Shown here in pieces: positions 56,135-64,000 of a stretch of DNA of 64,000 nucleotides; positions within the stretch are counted from its first letter, which is position 1; each line of letters opens with the position of its first letter. Below the pieces are notes generated by a model. It saw nothing but the letters and a program-made list of their open reading frames with translations, had not been told where the DNA came from and did not search any database. A program made the position numbers and the translations under genes. Origin of the DNA: Cupriavidus sp. U2 (lineage in GTDB: Bacteria > Pseudomonadota > Gammaproteobacteria > Burkholderiales > Burkholderiaceae); NCBI RefSeq assembly GCF_009663685.2, contig NZ_RCOG02000021.1, positions 24,652 through 88,651 on the forward strand. Direction: 5' to 3'.

Positions 56135-59100
56135 ATGACAAGACATTCGAGTCTCTCCGCCGGTGAACAGCCGTGCCTGCGCGCCATTGCCGGCGCCGTC
56201 GCCCTCTTCACGATGTCCGTTGCCGCGTCGCTGGCACAAGCCTCTGGCGGGAACGGCGGTGCCGGGGGCTACACTGCCTTCCTACCAGGTGGGTGGGGCG
56301 GCTACCTCGCGGGCCAGGCTGGGCAGAGCGGTCTTACGGTGTTCGATGGCGACGGGACTGGTGGCGGCGGTGGCGCTCGCAACGGGGCCGGTGGCTCGGG
56401 TGGCATCAGTTCGTCTCAGACAACGCCGCTGGGGCTGGCCGGCACAGCAGGTACCGCGCCAGGCCAGTTCGGCGGCAATGGTGGCGACGGGCAATTCGAC
56501 TATGCCTGGTTCACAGGGGGCGGTGGCGGCGGCGGCGGAGGTGGGGCAGATGGCATGGTCAGGGCTGCCGTGCCGACTACCATCTCCACCGCAGTGTTCG
56601 GCGGCAACGGCGGCCGGGGCGGCAACGGTGGAAGCGATGCGACCGACCCGCAAGCGGGCTACCAGGGCGGCGGCGGCGGTGGCGGCGAAGGCGGATACGG
56701 CCTGATCCACGCGGGTAGCGCCGATATCCTTGTGAAGGCGGGCGGCGCGGTGTACGGCGGCTCGGGTGGCAGCGGCGGGAATGGCGGCGCGTCAAAACCG
56801 ATGCCCGGCTTCTCGGGCGCCGGCAACGGCGGCGACGGCGGTGTCGGCATATTGGTGAGCAGTGCGGCCACCGTACATATCGAAGCAAATGCCGTGGTGG
56901 CGGGCGGCAACGGCGGGGCCGGGGGCAACGGCGGCGACGGCGTCTACGATCTCTATGGCAGCCTGGGAGGAAAGGGCGGGGTGGGGGGCAGCGGCATGGA
57001 GCTGGCCAGCGGGTCCACGCTGCTAAACGAGGGCATGATCATGGGTGGCGCGGGAGGCGCCGGTGGCTCGGGCGGCATGAACATGGATGGTTCGCGGGCA
57101 GCAAACGGCGCCGTAGGCGCCGGCGGCGTGGGCGTGCTCGGCAGCAACCTGACCATCGTCAACAAGGGGACCATCGTAGCAGGTGGCCCCGGCTTGGCGG
57201 CTGTCCAGTTCACGGGCGGCACGAACCGCTTCGAGTTCTGGACCAACAGCGTGGTGGGGAGAATCGAAGCCTACGGCACGGATGACACGTTTGTGCTGGC
57301 TGGCGACACCGGCGCTGCCACATTGACTGGCGGTATCGGCAACGCCGGCCTTTATCGTGGCTTCGAGCATTTCCAGAAGATCGGTGCCTCGGTCTGGACC
57401 CTCGCCGGTACCAATACCGATATCACAAGCTGGCAAATCCTGAGCGGTACGCTTGCGATTGCCTCGGACGCCAACCTTGGCGCGCCAGCCGGCACACTTG
57501 GGTTGAACGGCGGCACGCTGCAGACTACCGCAGCCATGACCACGGCGCGTGCAACGACGCTCGGGGCTGGGGGCGGTACGTTCGAGGTGACGAACGGCAC
57601 GCTCACGCACAACGGTGTCATCGATGGCCCCGGCAGCCTGACCAAGACGGGGAGCGCCACGCTCGACCTGAACGCCGTCAATACCTATTCCGGTGGCACG
57701 CTGGTTAGTGCTGGCACGCTGAGCGCCAACGTCAATGGGGCGCTGGGCACTGGCGGGGTCAGTGTCGATGGCGGCACGCTTCGTCTTTATGGGAATTTTG
57801 ATCTCGGTGCCCGGCAGGTGGTCAATCGTTCCGGCTACATCCAACTCTTTGGCGCAGGCACCCTCGGCAATGCGCAGGTGACGAACCTCGGCGGGTTCAC
57901 ATACCTGCTCGGCAGCAGCACGGCGGCCAATGCGACGATCATCAACAACGGCGGCGTGATGTCGTTTCAGGAGGGCAGCACCGGCGGTAACAGCCAGGTG
58001 ACGACCCGCAGTGGCAGCTACACCGAGTTCTGGGGCTGGAGTACCGCTGACAACGCCTCGCTGGTGACGGAGTCTGGGGGCTGGGTCGATTTCTCGGGCA
58101 CGTCAGGTCCGGCGTTCGACCACCGGATTACCGCCGGCGCCATCGCCGGGGCGGGCCGCTTCCAGCTTGGCCAGAACCTCCTGACCGTTGGAGGCAACAA
58201 CACGTCCACCACCGTGAGCGGCACGATCGAGGACGGCGGGGCCGGTGGCGGCAGCGGCGGGGGACTGGTCAAGATCGGCGCTGGCACGCTGACGCTGAGC
58301 GGCGCGAATACCTATACCGGGGCGACGACGGTGAACGCGGGCACGCTGGCCGTGAACGGCAGTGTGGCAGGGGCGGTCACGGTGAACAACGGCGGCACGC
58401 TGAGCGGCGCTGGCAGCGTCGGCAGTACCGTGATTGCATCGGGCGGCACGCTGGCACCGGGCAATTCCATCGGCACGCTGACGGTCAACGGCAACTTGAC
58501 GCTGGCGTCGGGTTCGACCTATCGAGTGGAAGCCGACCCGGCATCGTCGGCCAGCGACCGCGTTGCGGTGAGCGGTACAGCCACACTGGGCGGTGCGGTG
58601 GTCCATGTCGGCCCCGACGGCAACTTCGCGTCCACGCGCCGCTATAGCATCCTTACCGCCGGCACGGTGCAGGGCCGCTTTGCATCGGTGAGCTCGAACT
58701 ACGCGTTCCTCGACCCGACGCTGACCTATGGCGCCAATGAAGTCACCCTGGCACTCACGCGCAAGGTGGTGACGGACCCCGTGCCGCCCGTCTCGCCGCC
58801 CGTCTCGCCGCTAGTTCCGGGCGCAGGTGGTGGCGCTGGCGGGGGCACCCCGCGTGCGATGCGCTTTGCCGATGCCGCAGTCACCGGCAACCAGCGTGCC
58901 GTGGCTAACGCACTGGAGACCCTGACGGACAGCAACCCGGTGCACGAAGCCGTGGTGACGTTGCCCGAGGGCGCGCCGCCGGCCGTCTTCGACAGCCTTT
59001 CCGGGGAGGCCCACGCCAGCGTGTCCACGGGTCTGATGACCCTGGCGGGTGGGGCGCGGGCGCTGCCGCTGGCGCATTTGAATGACAGCCTGTCCGCCGG

Positions 59101-60010
59101 CATGCTGCCCGGCGCGCCCATCGCCCAGCTTGGCGGCCTCCTGCCGGCTGCGGCACTGCCCATTTCCGCCGCCCAGCCGCTGTGGGTGGAAGTGCTTGGC
59201 AACTGGCAGAACTTTCATGGGAGCGCGGATGCAGCGCGCGTGCGCCAGCAGACTGGCGGCTTCTATCTGGGTGGCGACGGTGCGGTGGGGCAAGGCTGGC
59301 GCATCGGCGGCGCGTTCGGCTACGCCAACAGTACGCTGCGAGTGAGCGAACGGTCGTCGCGCGCCATCACCGATTCATTCAGCGCCACGCTCTACGGCGG
59401 CCGCGCATTCGCGCTTGGCGGCGGCAAGCTCAAATGGCTGTTCGGTACCGCCTATAGCTGGCACGACGCCGACACGGATCGGCAGGCCAGCCTCGGCGGA
59501 AGTACGGTGCAGTCCCTAACCGCCAGCTATCGCGCCAGCACGGCGCAAGTCTTCACGGAAGCCGGCTTCGCCATGCCTCTATCGGCGACCATCCAGCTCG
59601 AACCGTACGGGGGCGTGGCGTGGAGCGACACACGCACGCGCAGCTTCGCGGAGACGGGCGGCTCGGCTGCCCTGCACAGCCCTGGCGATAGCAACACGTT
59701 GACCACCACAACGCTCGGCCTGCGTACCAGCGCCCGCGTCCAGTTTGGCGGCACTGACGCGGCGTTCTACGTCGGAGCCGGCTGGCGCCATGCGTTTGGC
59801 GACGTACGCCCGGCTACCACGCTGGCTTTCGACGGCAGCCAGCCTTTCACGGTGACGGGTGCACCGATTGCGCAGAACGCGGCGCTGGCCGAACTGCGCG
59901 CCGACTTCGCCATTTCGCCCATGGCCACGCTTGGCTTGCGCTATACCGGCCAGTTCGGTGGCGGCAACCAGGACCATACCGGCACGTTGGGATTGCGGTG
60001 GAGGTTCTAG
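56135..60010 (+). CDS. Glycine-rich autotransporter (type Va secretion)
   Basis: 1291 residues. Signal peptide ends MSVAASLAQASGG near 36. Residues 37 to about 340 are a glycine-rich stretch of GGxGG(x)GG repeats with Asn, Asp and Ala, like PE_PGRS-type or glycine-rich surface repeats. Then autotransporter-associated beta-strand repeats (SLTKTGSATLDLNAVNTYSG near 503, GAGTLTLSGANTYTGATTV near 711), a Pro-rich linker (VPPVSPPVSPLVPG near 885) and a beta-barrel to the terminal Phe (LGLRWRF), the classic end. Surface-exposed passenger, perhaps adhesive (inference). Confidence 0.93.
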   Translation: MTRHSSLSAGEQPCLRAIAGAVALFTMSVAASLAQASGGNGGAGGYTAFLPGGWGGYLAGQAGQSGLTVFDGDGTGGGGGARNGAGGSGGISSSQTTPLGLAGTAGTAPGQFGGNGGDGQFDYAWFTGGGGGGGGGGADGMVRAAVPTTISTAVFGGNGGRGGNGGSDATDPQAGYQGGGGGGGEGGYGLIHAGSADILVKAGGAVYGGSGGSGGNGGASKPMPGFSGAGNGGDGGVGILVSSAATVHIEANAVVAGGNGGAGGNGGDGVYDLYGSLGGKGGVGGSGMELASGSTLLNEGMIMGGAGGAGGSGGMNMDGSRAANGAVGAGGVGVLGSNLTIVNKGTIVAGGPGLAAVQFTGGTNRFEFWTNSVVGRIEAYGTDDTFVLAGDTGAATLTGGIGNAGLYRGFEHFQKIGASVWTLAGTNTDITSWQILSGTLAIASDANLGAPAGTLGLNGGTLQTTAAMTTARATTLGAGGGTFEVTNGTLTHNGVIDGPGSLTKTGSATLDLNAVNTYSGGTLVSAGTLSANVNGALGTGGVSVDGGTLRLYGNFDLGARQVVNRSGYIQLFGAGTLGNAQVTNLGGFTYLLGSSTAANATIINNGGVMSFQEGSTGGNSQVTTRSGSYTEFWGWSTADNASLVTESGGWVDFSGTSGPAFDHRITAGAIAGAGRFQLGQNLLTVGGNNTSTTVSGTIEDGGAGGGSGGGLVKIGAGTLTLSGANTYTGATTVNAGTLAVNGSVAGAVTVNNGGTLSGAGSVGSTVIASGGTLAPGNSIGTLTVNGNLTLASGSTYRVEADPASSASDRVAVSGTATLGGAVVHVGPDGNFASTRRYSILTAGTVQGRFASVSSNYAFLDPTLTYGANEVTLALTRKVVTDPVPPVSPPVSPLVPGAGGGAGGGTPRAMRFADAAVTGNQRAVANALETLTDSNPVHEAVVTLPEGAPPAVFDSLSGEAHASVSTGLMTLAGGARALPLAHLNDSLSAGMLPGAPIAQLGGLLPAAALPISAAQPLWVEVLGNWQNFHGSADAARVRQQTGGFYLGGDGAVGQGWRIGGAFGYANSTLRVSERSSRAITDSFSATLYGGRAFALGGGKLKWLFGTAYSWHDADTDRQASLGGSTVQSLTASYRASTAQVFTEAGFAMPLSATIQLEPYGGVAWSDTRTRSFAETGGSAALHSPGDSNTLTTTTLGLRTSARVQFGGTDAAFYVGAGWRHAFGDVRPATTLAFDGSQPFTVTGAPIAQNAALAELRADFAISPMATLGLRYTGQFGGGNQDHTGTLGLRWRF

Positions 60011-60357
60011 CGTTGAGGGCGAGCGAGGAGGGCGGTTCGGCCGCTCCGGAAGGCGGCCTCTGCATGGCACCATCCGCAGGGGCATGCTCGGAGTTCCTGG
60101 CCGGTAGCAGCCCCCACCTTGCGATATCAATAAGGTGCAATTGCAGATCGTAAGGCGTGCTGCGGCGGGGGCGACTTCTACGGATGGTTGTCCTTGATTG
60201 CGACACGTTTGGGTCGTCTGTAACGCGGCCTTGCCTCTGCGGAAACACTCCTTACGGATTGTCACGAGTCAGCAGTCAACTGAGCGTGAAGCTGCCCCGT
60301 TTTTTGGCTAAGCGCGGCACAACGCAGCGCCTAAACCTCTCAGAAGGATTGTCGATC
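60011..60357. other. Intergenic region downstream of the autotransporter
   Basis: About 350 bases with no clear gene. It should hold the promoter of the Ala/Lys-rich gene; I see no convincing hexamers. Confidence 0.35.
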
Positions 60358-60627
60358 ATGAAGAAGCTGTTCGCTGCCATTGCCGCTTTCGCCATCACTG
60401 GCGCCGCTTTTGCTCAGGGTGCTACCCCGGCCGCCGCCACGGCCGCTCCGGCAGCTACGGCGCCAGCCGCGAAAGCACCTGCCGCTACCGCGACCCACAA
60501 GCACGCCACCAAGCACGCCAAGACAACCAAGGTGAGCGCCGAGAAGCCTGCTGCGCCGGCCAAGGCCGAGAAGGCTACGGTCAAGGCAGAAAACGCCGCG
60601 CCCGCAGCCGCCGTCAAGAAGCAGTAA
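60358..60627 (+). CDS. Ala/Lys-rich exported small protein (89 aa)
   Basis: ATG with AGAAGGATTGTCGATC leader; signal peptide MKKLFAAIAAFAITGAAFAQ with an AFA|Q site. The mature part is disordered, built from PAA, TAAPAA and KHATKHAKTTK runs and ends AAVKKQ. Similar low-complexity periplasmic proteins are common in Burkholderiales, function unknown. Followed by a terminator. Confidence 0.8.
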   Translation: MKKLFAAIAAFAITGAAFAQGATPAAATAAPAATAPAAKAPAATATHKHATKHAKTTKVSAEKPAAPAKAEKATVKAENAAPAAAVKKQ

Positions 60628-60677
60628 TCGCGACAGTAGGTCTGCGAGTTGACGCCACAGGCGGGCCCGCAAAGAAG

Positions 60678-60705
60678 ACAGCCGACGATGTCGGCTGTTT
60701 TCTTT
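60678..60705. terminator. Intrinsic terminator, possibly bidirectional
   Basis: Perfect nine-pair stem ACAGCCGAC / GTCGGCTGT with a three-base loop, followed by TTTTCTTT on the plus strand and by CTTCTTT on the minus strand. Ends the 60358 gene. Confidence 0.85.
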
Positions 60706-60724
60706 GGAGCAGACCGTAGGCGCT

Positions 60725-61396
60725 TTAGGCGGCGAGTGCCGCCGAACATAGCGGGCGGTAGTCGGTTGCCGACCATTGCCGCGCTCTGCCGGTACGACGC
60801 TGCCAGGGATTTGCCGGTCGCGTCGAAGACCTCGGGATTCGTGCCGGAGGTGGCAATGAACCGGTTGCCGAGGATCTGAAAGAAATAGATGTCGTCCAGC
60901 GGAAAGTTGGATCGGAGCACCTGTTCTTCCCCGTTGGCGAGCTTCCGCAAGACGAACTCGCCGCGGCCATTGACATACGCGGCGAGCGAACCATCGTCGG
61001 AAGATGCCACCTGGGATCTCGCGGTAAGGGGCCGACAAAAATCCCGGCTTCGTCCGAAGCCAATCGCTGACGGGCTCCTTGCTCGATGCGCGAACGCTGG
61101 AATGCCATAGCGCAGAGGCCGTGCTCATTCCGCTTGATCATCAGTGCGAGGATCTGAGCCTGGCCGTGCGGTTTTAGATAGTCCGTATAAAACTCGGAAC
61201 GCAGCAGCTCCTGCCTTGGCAACGCTTCGTCGCTGTCCAGCCAGTTGCCTGCGTCTTGTCGCATGGCTACGTGCGCCAGCATGTCGAGCCGGTGATAGTG
61301 CGTCGAATAGGCGGTGACCGTCGCCTGGGACAGGCCGACCACGCCCTCAAGCTGCAGATTGAGCGCCGACTGATATAGCCAGCGACCGTCATCCAA
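60725..61396 (-). pseudogene. Remnant of a LuxR-type regulator joined to foreign sequence
   Basis: From about 61396 to 61045 the frame reads HYHRLDMLAHVAMRQDAGNW, LLRSEFYTDYLKPHGQAQIL and CAMAFQRSRIEQGARQRLAS, typical of the N-terminal domain of Burkholderiales LuxR-type regulators. No LuxR helix-turn-helix follows. The next 300 bases read in another frame as GSLAAYVNGRGEFVLRKLAN and IYFFQILGNRFIATSGTNPE, resembling a beta-propeller-like piece. Two broken genes fused by a deletion is the simplest reading. Confidence 0.5.
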
Positions 61397-61441
61397 CCCT
61401 CGTTTGTCCGCGGAGATTTATATACTGAAGGGTTGCCTTCT

Positions 61442-61498
61442 TCACAGCCTGGCGTCGGTTCCCGACGCCCGATCGGCAATGAGGTAGCTGTTATTCAT
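61442..61498 (-). pseudogene. Truncated AbiEii toxin start
   Basis: ATG at 61498 overlaps the AbiEi stop as ATGA, the usual arrangement for abiEi-abiEii. It reads MNNSYLIADRASGTDARL and stops after 18 codons; the nucleotidyltransferase body is absent. The first residues fit the MNxSY start of AbiEii proteins. Confidence 0.5.
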
Positions 61499-62229
61499 GG
61501 CCTTTGGATGACGCTGGCTATCAGCTTCCTTGCCGCCTGTTTAGCTTTCACGCGTAGTTGGACATGCTCGTTCAGGTTGTGCGTCCAAGCGAGGCCGCTT
61601 TCTTCGCCGAGCGTCTTCACCAGTTTGAGAACCTTTAACCGTGTGCAATGGTCCAGGAAGTTGCGGAGGACGGCAGGGCGAAGGCTTGGCATTGTGACGG
61701 TGATGTTCTTGACCTCCTCGAGGGTTTGTCCCTTCCCTACATCGCTGACGAGTTCCAGGAAGGCGCGTTCTGGCACGGAGACGAGAACAGATGGATTTTC
61801 TTCTGATGTTGGCTTGAGGCCTTGGTCGTAGGGGAGCGAATTGTCGAACAGATTGGTCGTTTGGTACGTGTAGGTGAGGTACTTGCCGACCCATTCCGGA
61901 AACCGGTATGAACTCTGACCCCAGAGCATGACGTTCTCGCCGAATGCAATGTTGTGGGGGGCGCCATGCCAATCCAGAGCGGTTTTTCCCCCGACGTGAA
62001 GACCTTTGATCCGACGACTCAAGAACGCCAGTATTCCGTCACGGGTGGGTTTGTCGCCTCGAAGCAAGTAGGCGCTCCTCCCAAGCTGTTCGAGCCACGC
62101 TTCGCTGACCATATGGCTAAGGGAGCGCTCAGACACGCCAATCTCGCGGAGCATCTGTGTGTCCATCGGCTGGCCACGTGGCGCTTGCGCCATAAGATTG
62201 TGGAGTGGCTTGTTGCGCATTTTTGCCAT
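61495..62229 (-). CDS. abiEi: AbiEi-family antitoxin (type IV toxin-antitoxin)
   Basis: 244 residues. N-terminal winged helix LREIGVSERSLSHMVSEAWL with EQLGRSAYLLRGDKPTRDGI, then the AbiEi C-terminal domain (HVGGKTALDWHGAPHNIAFG, SVPERAFLELVSDVGKGQTL, LRNFLDHCTRLKVLKLVKTL). In full systems it represses its own operon and blocks the AbiEii nucleotidyltransferase. Here the toxin gene is cut short, leaving an orphan antitoxin. Confidence 0.85.
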   Translation of the reverse strand: MAKMRNKPLHNLMAQAPRGQPMDTQMLREIGVSERSLSHMVSEAWLEQLGRSAYLLRGDKPTRDGILAFLSRRIKGLHVGGKTALDWHGAPHNIAFGENVMLWGQSSYRFPEWVGKYLTYTYQTTNLFDNSLPYDQGLKPTSEENPSVLVSVPERAFLELVSDVGKGQTLEEVKNITVTMPSLRPAVLRNFLDHCTRLKVLKLVKTLGEESGLAWTHNLNEHVQLRVKAKQAARKLIASVIQRP

Positions 62230-62329
62230 GTGTGGGTTTTGGATGCAGGAGGCCCCGCCGAATTGTATGTTTTTGCATTAAATTTGCAAATAGCATTTAT
62301 CCGAGGCTCCGAAACGCCTTGTGCGTCAT

Positions 62330-62354
62330 TATAGGCATCATTTGATGCTATAAT
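62330..62354 (+). promoter_or_regulatory. vapBC operator and -10 element
   Basis: TATAGGCATCA-TT-TGATGCTATA, an inverted repeat broken by one extra G, overlaps a perfect TATAAT at 62349-62354, 24 bases before the vapB start. The overlap fits autorepression by VapBC. Confidence 0.7.
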
Positions 62355-62377
62355 TTATGCTCATACTAGGGGTTCTC

Positions 62378-62575
62378 ATGCGTACCACCATTGCGCTCGA
62401 TGATGATTTATTGGCCAAGGCCCAAGCCTACACAGGATTGGAGGAGAAGACCGCGCTTGTGCGCGAAGCGCTAAAGGCCCTGATCCAGCGTGAAGCTGCC
62501 AAGCGACTGGCGAACCTTGGCGGGAGCCAGCCGGGCATCGAAGGGGTACCACGTCGTCGGCAGGACATCGAATGA
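62378..62575 (+). CDS. vapB: VapB-type antitoxin
   Basis: 65 residues from the ATG at 62378 (AGGGGTTCTC leader). MRTTIALDDDLLAKAQAYTG is the ribbon-helix-helix DNA-binding start of the VapB/DUF2191 type; the C-terminal tail (NLGGSQPGIEGVPRRRQDIE) would wrap the toxin. The stop overlaps the vapC start as ATGA. Confidence 0.92.
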   Translation: MRTTIALDDDLLAKAQAYTGLEEKTALVREALKALIQREAAKRLANLGGSQPGIEGVPRRRQDIE

Positions 62576-62943
62576 TTCTTGTCGACACTTCGGTTTGGAT
62601 CGACCACCTGAACGCTTCTGATTCGATGCTCATTAGCCTCTTAACTGAGGAGCGTGTTCTTATTCATCCATATGTAATAGGCGAGATTTCGCTCGGTAGC
62701 CTGCGGAACCGAGGCGCGGTGCTTGGCGCACTGCAGGATTTGCCGCGAGCGCCGGTCGCAACCCATGAAGAGGTCTTCTATTTGATCGAACGCGAGAACT
62801 TGTTCAATCGTGGGATCGGATACGTCGACACATCGCTCTTGGCTGCCGCGCGATTGCAGCCGGGTATCACCATCTGGACTCGCGACAAGCGACTAAAGAA
62901 AGTTGTCGATGAACTCAATCTCGGCGCAGTCCTTTCGCACTAA
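62572..62943 (+). CDS. vapC: VapC toxin, PIN-domain ribonuclease
   Basis: 123 residues. PIN acidic residues are in place: Asp5 (MILVDTSVWIDHL), Glu38 (IGEISLGSL), Asp86 (GYVDTSLLAAARL) and Asp105 (WTRDKRLKK). Cleaves tRNA or rRNA when freed from VapB. Intact, so probably functional. Confidence 0.93.
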   Translation: MILVDTSVWIDHLNASDSMLISLLTEERVLIHPYVIGEISLGSLRNRGAVLGALQDLPRAPVATHEEVFYLIERENLFNRGIGYVDTSLLAAARLQPGITIWTRDKRLKKVVDELNLGAVLSH

Positions 62944-63016
62944 CCTTGTGCGGTCGGGTTGGCTACACGACGCAAGAGCTTGCCGCGGTATTCGTCAGTT
63001 GTACACGACAGGGGCA

Positions 63017-63223
63017 ATGTCCCAGTTGGATGCAACGATGACAATCACGACGGTACCCGCAGACGAGGTAGGCCCCGCTCATCGAAAGTACCACTAGGCC
63101 CTTTCCGACGGTCGCCGGATTGCGTATGGCTACACTCGGCGGGAGGCGCTGGACATGCTTCTCGCTGTGGCTGCTGAGCAAGGTTGGGGCGTGTATCTGC
63201 CCCTGTCCGCCGCCGCGCCATAG
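63017..63223 (+). pseudogene. Small gene interrupted by an in-frame amber codon
   Basis: From ATG 63017 the frame reads MSQLDATMTITTVPADEVGP to TAG at 63095-63097, then continues in the same frame as SDGRRIAYGYTRREALDMLL, AVAAEQGWGVYLPLS to TAG at 63221. The second part is protein-like and starts with no codon of its own, so the TAG is probably a nonsense mutation. Family unknown. Confidence 0.45.
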
Positions 63224-63499
63224 TCTTCGCGATCCATCATAGGTGCGCCCGTTCCTCTACGGCACATGACAAATGTCGCGTTGCGTGATGCCTTTGCGAG
63301 CGATATAGCCCTGCAAGGCCATCATTAACGCCGAACGCATTTTCATCGTCGCGGCCTGTGCTGGGTGTGTTCCATCGGTCCTACACGCTGGCGACTTTCT
63401 GTACAGCTATTGCAGATCTCCTTGTAGTCTGCCTTGGCGATGTCCATAGCGTTGAGCGATTTACAAGGCACTTTCGTCGTTGCAAAAGGCTCGGCGGTC

Positions 63500-64000
63500 T
63501 CTAGAATGAAGTGCAACACCCTGATGTTAGGGTGTTGGGATGGGACAAAGCTACAGTCAACTGGGTATCGAAGAGCGTAACTGGATTCATCGCCTACTAA
63601 ACGAGGGGTGCAGCCTGCGTCAGATCGCGAGAGTGGTGGGGCGAAGTCCGTCGACTGTCTCACGCGAGGTTGCCCGGGCCGGAAGTCATCGTTCCTACGA
63701 TGCTGCGAGCGCGCAGGGTATGGCGCTGAGAAGGCGTCGACGTGGGCCGCGCAAGCTGGCAGCAGGCACGGCGCTGCTGAAACTGGTGAGAGCATGGCTG
63801 CGCGTGGGCTATTCACCGCAACAGATTGCAGGCAGACTCCGGCGCATGTATGCCCACCAGCCGGAGTTCCATGTGTCCCACGAGACGATCTACTGCGTGA
63901 TCTACGCCACGCCGCGCGGTGAGCTGCGCCGCGAGCTAATCGGCAGCCTGCGTAAGGCCCACAAGGAGCGTCGTTCACGGGGCGCGGGGAACGATCGCCG
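63500..64000 (+). mobile_element. Left part of an IS30-family insertion sequence
   Basis: A transposase gene begins at 63540 and runs past the right edge. Just before it is a perfect hairpin CAACACCCT-GATGTT-AGGGTGTTG (63514-63537). The left end is near 63500, but I could not fix the terminal repeat because the right end is outside the window. Confidence 0.75.
63540..64000 (+). CDS. IS30-family transposase, N-terminal part
   Basis: 153 codons visible, frame open at the edge. MGQSYSQLGIEERNWIHRLL, EGCSLRQIARVVGRSPSTVS-REV is the IS30-type HTH; SYDAASAQGMALRRRRRGPR and WLRVGYSPQQIAGRLRRMY, then VSHETIYCVIY follow as in IS30 transposases. The DDE catalytic core should begin beyond 64000. The ATG follows closely on the hairpin, which may limit its translation. 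Confidence 0.9.
   Translation, partial: MGQSYSQLGIEERNWIHRLLNEGCSLRQIARVVGRSPSTVSREVARAGSHRSYDAASAQGMALRRRRRGPRKLAAGTALLKLVRAWLRVGYSPQQIAGRLRRMYAHQPEFHVSHETIYCVIYATPRGELRRELIGSLRKAHKERRSRGAGNDR

Noticed and set aside
56282..56928. Minus-strand and alternate-frame proteins in the glycine-rich DNA
   Set aside because: Pro/Ala/Arg-rich shadows produced by GGC-rich repeats of the autotransporter.
56135..57200. Mycobacterial PE_PGRS protein
   Set aside because: Glycine repeats look alike, but the Sec signal and the C-terminal beta-barrel ending in Phe mark a proteobacterial autotransporter.
1..64000. CRISPR arrays, tRNA or rRNA genes
   Set aside because: No regularly spaced repeats and no cloverleaf or rRNA sequence recognised by eye; a tRNA scan would be decisive.

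Overview
The window looks like accessory DNA from a high-GC beta-proteobacterium of the Burkholderiaceae, most likely Cupriavidus. The clues are two Bug-type (tripartite tricarboxylate) binding receptors, an arsenic operon in the order arsR-arsI-arsC2-acr3-arsC1-arsH-MFS, high GC with frequent ATGA start/stop overlaps, and several small orphan genes. The species call is inference. I saw no rRNA, tRNA or CRISPR array.

Layout. 1-9906 (minus): an operon of four very large, tightly coupled proteins of unknown function, the last running off the left edge. 10.3-15.9 kb: a lipoprotein, a cold-shock/DUF1294 membrane protein, and a MarR regulator divergent from an exported hydrolase, Ohr, cupin and Tat-type epoxide hydrolase cluster. 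15.9-24 kb: a gene-poor stretch with gene remnants (CheB, DNA ligase), an IS1182-like element with a frameshifted transposase, DUF2188, strong terminators and several members of a small helical protein family. 24-29.6 kb: a GntR-controlled catabolic locus (amidohydrolase, two Bug receptors, RraA-like aldolase, DUF1932 dehydrogenase); both operons carry the same 17-bp upstream box. 30-36.3 kb: a tyrosine recombinase and the ars operon, ending at a palindromic ArsR operator that overlaps the arsR start codon.

36.4-50.4 kb: a broken transglutaminase, further small orphan proteins, a CheB-CheR-PAS protein, a frameshifted NhaA antiporter, a PAS-GAF hybrid histidine kinase, a FixJ-type regulator, and a two-domain KaiC-like ATPase with a single-domain receiver. 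50.7-55.8 kb: LysR divergent from SDR, MFS, SDR and a flavin-dependent oxidoreductase. 56.1-60 kb: a glycine-rich autotransporter. 60.4-64 kb: an Ala/Lys-rich exported protein, a LuxR-like remnant, an AbiEi antitoxin whose toxin gene is cut to 18 codons, an intact VapBC pair, a small gene with an amber codon, and the start of an IS30-family transposase.

The two most novel items are the giant-protein operon at the left end and a dispersed family of about 55-200-residue proteins sharing an [IV]-R-x-x-[RQ]-x-[DN]-[AG]-[GH]-D core, with at least five copies between 17.5 and 41 kb. Many single-base frameshifts occur between 17 and 42 kb; I cannot tell true decay from sequencing error.
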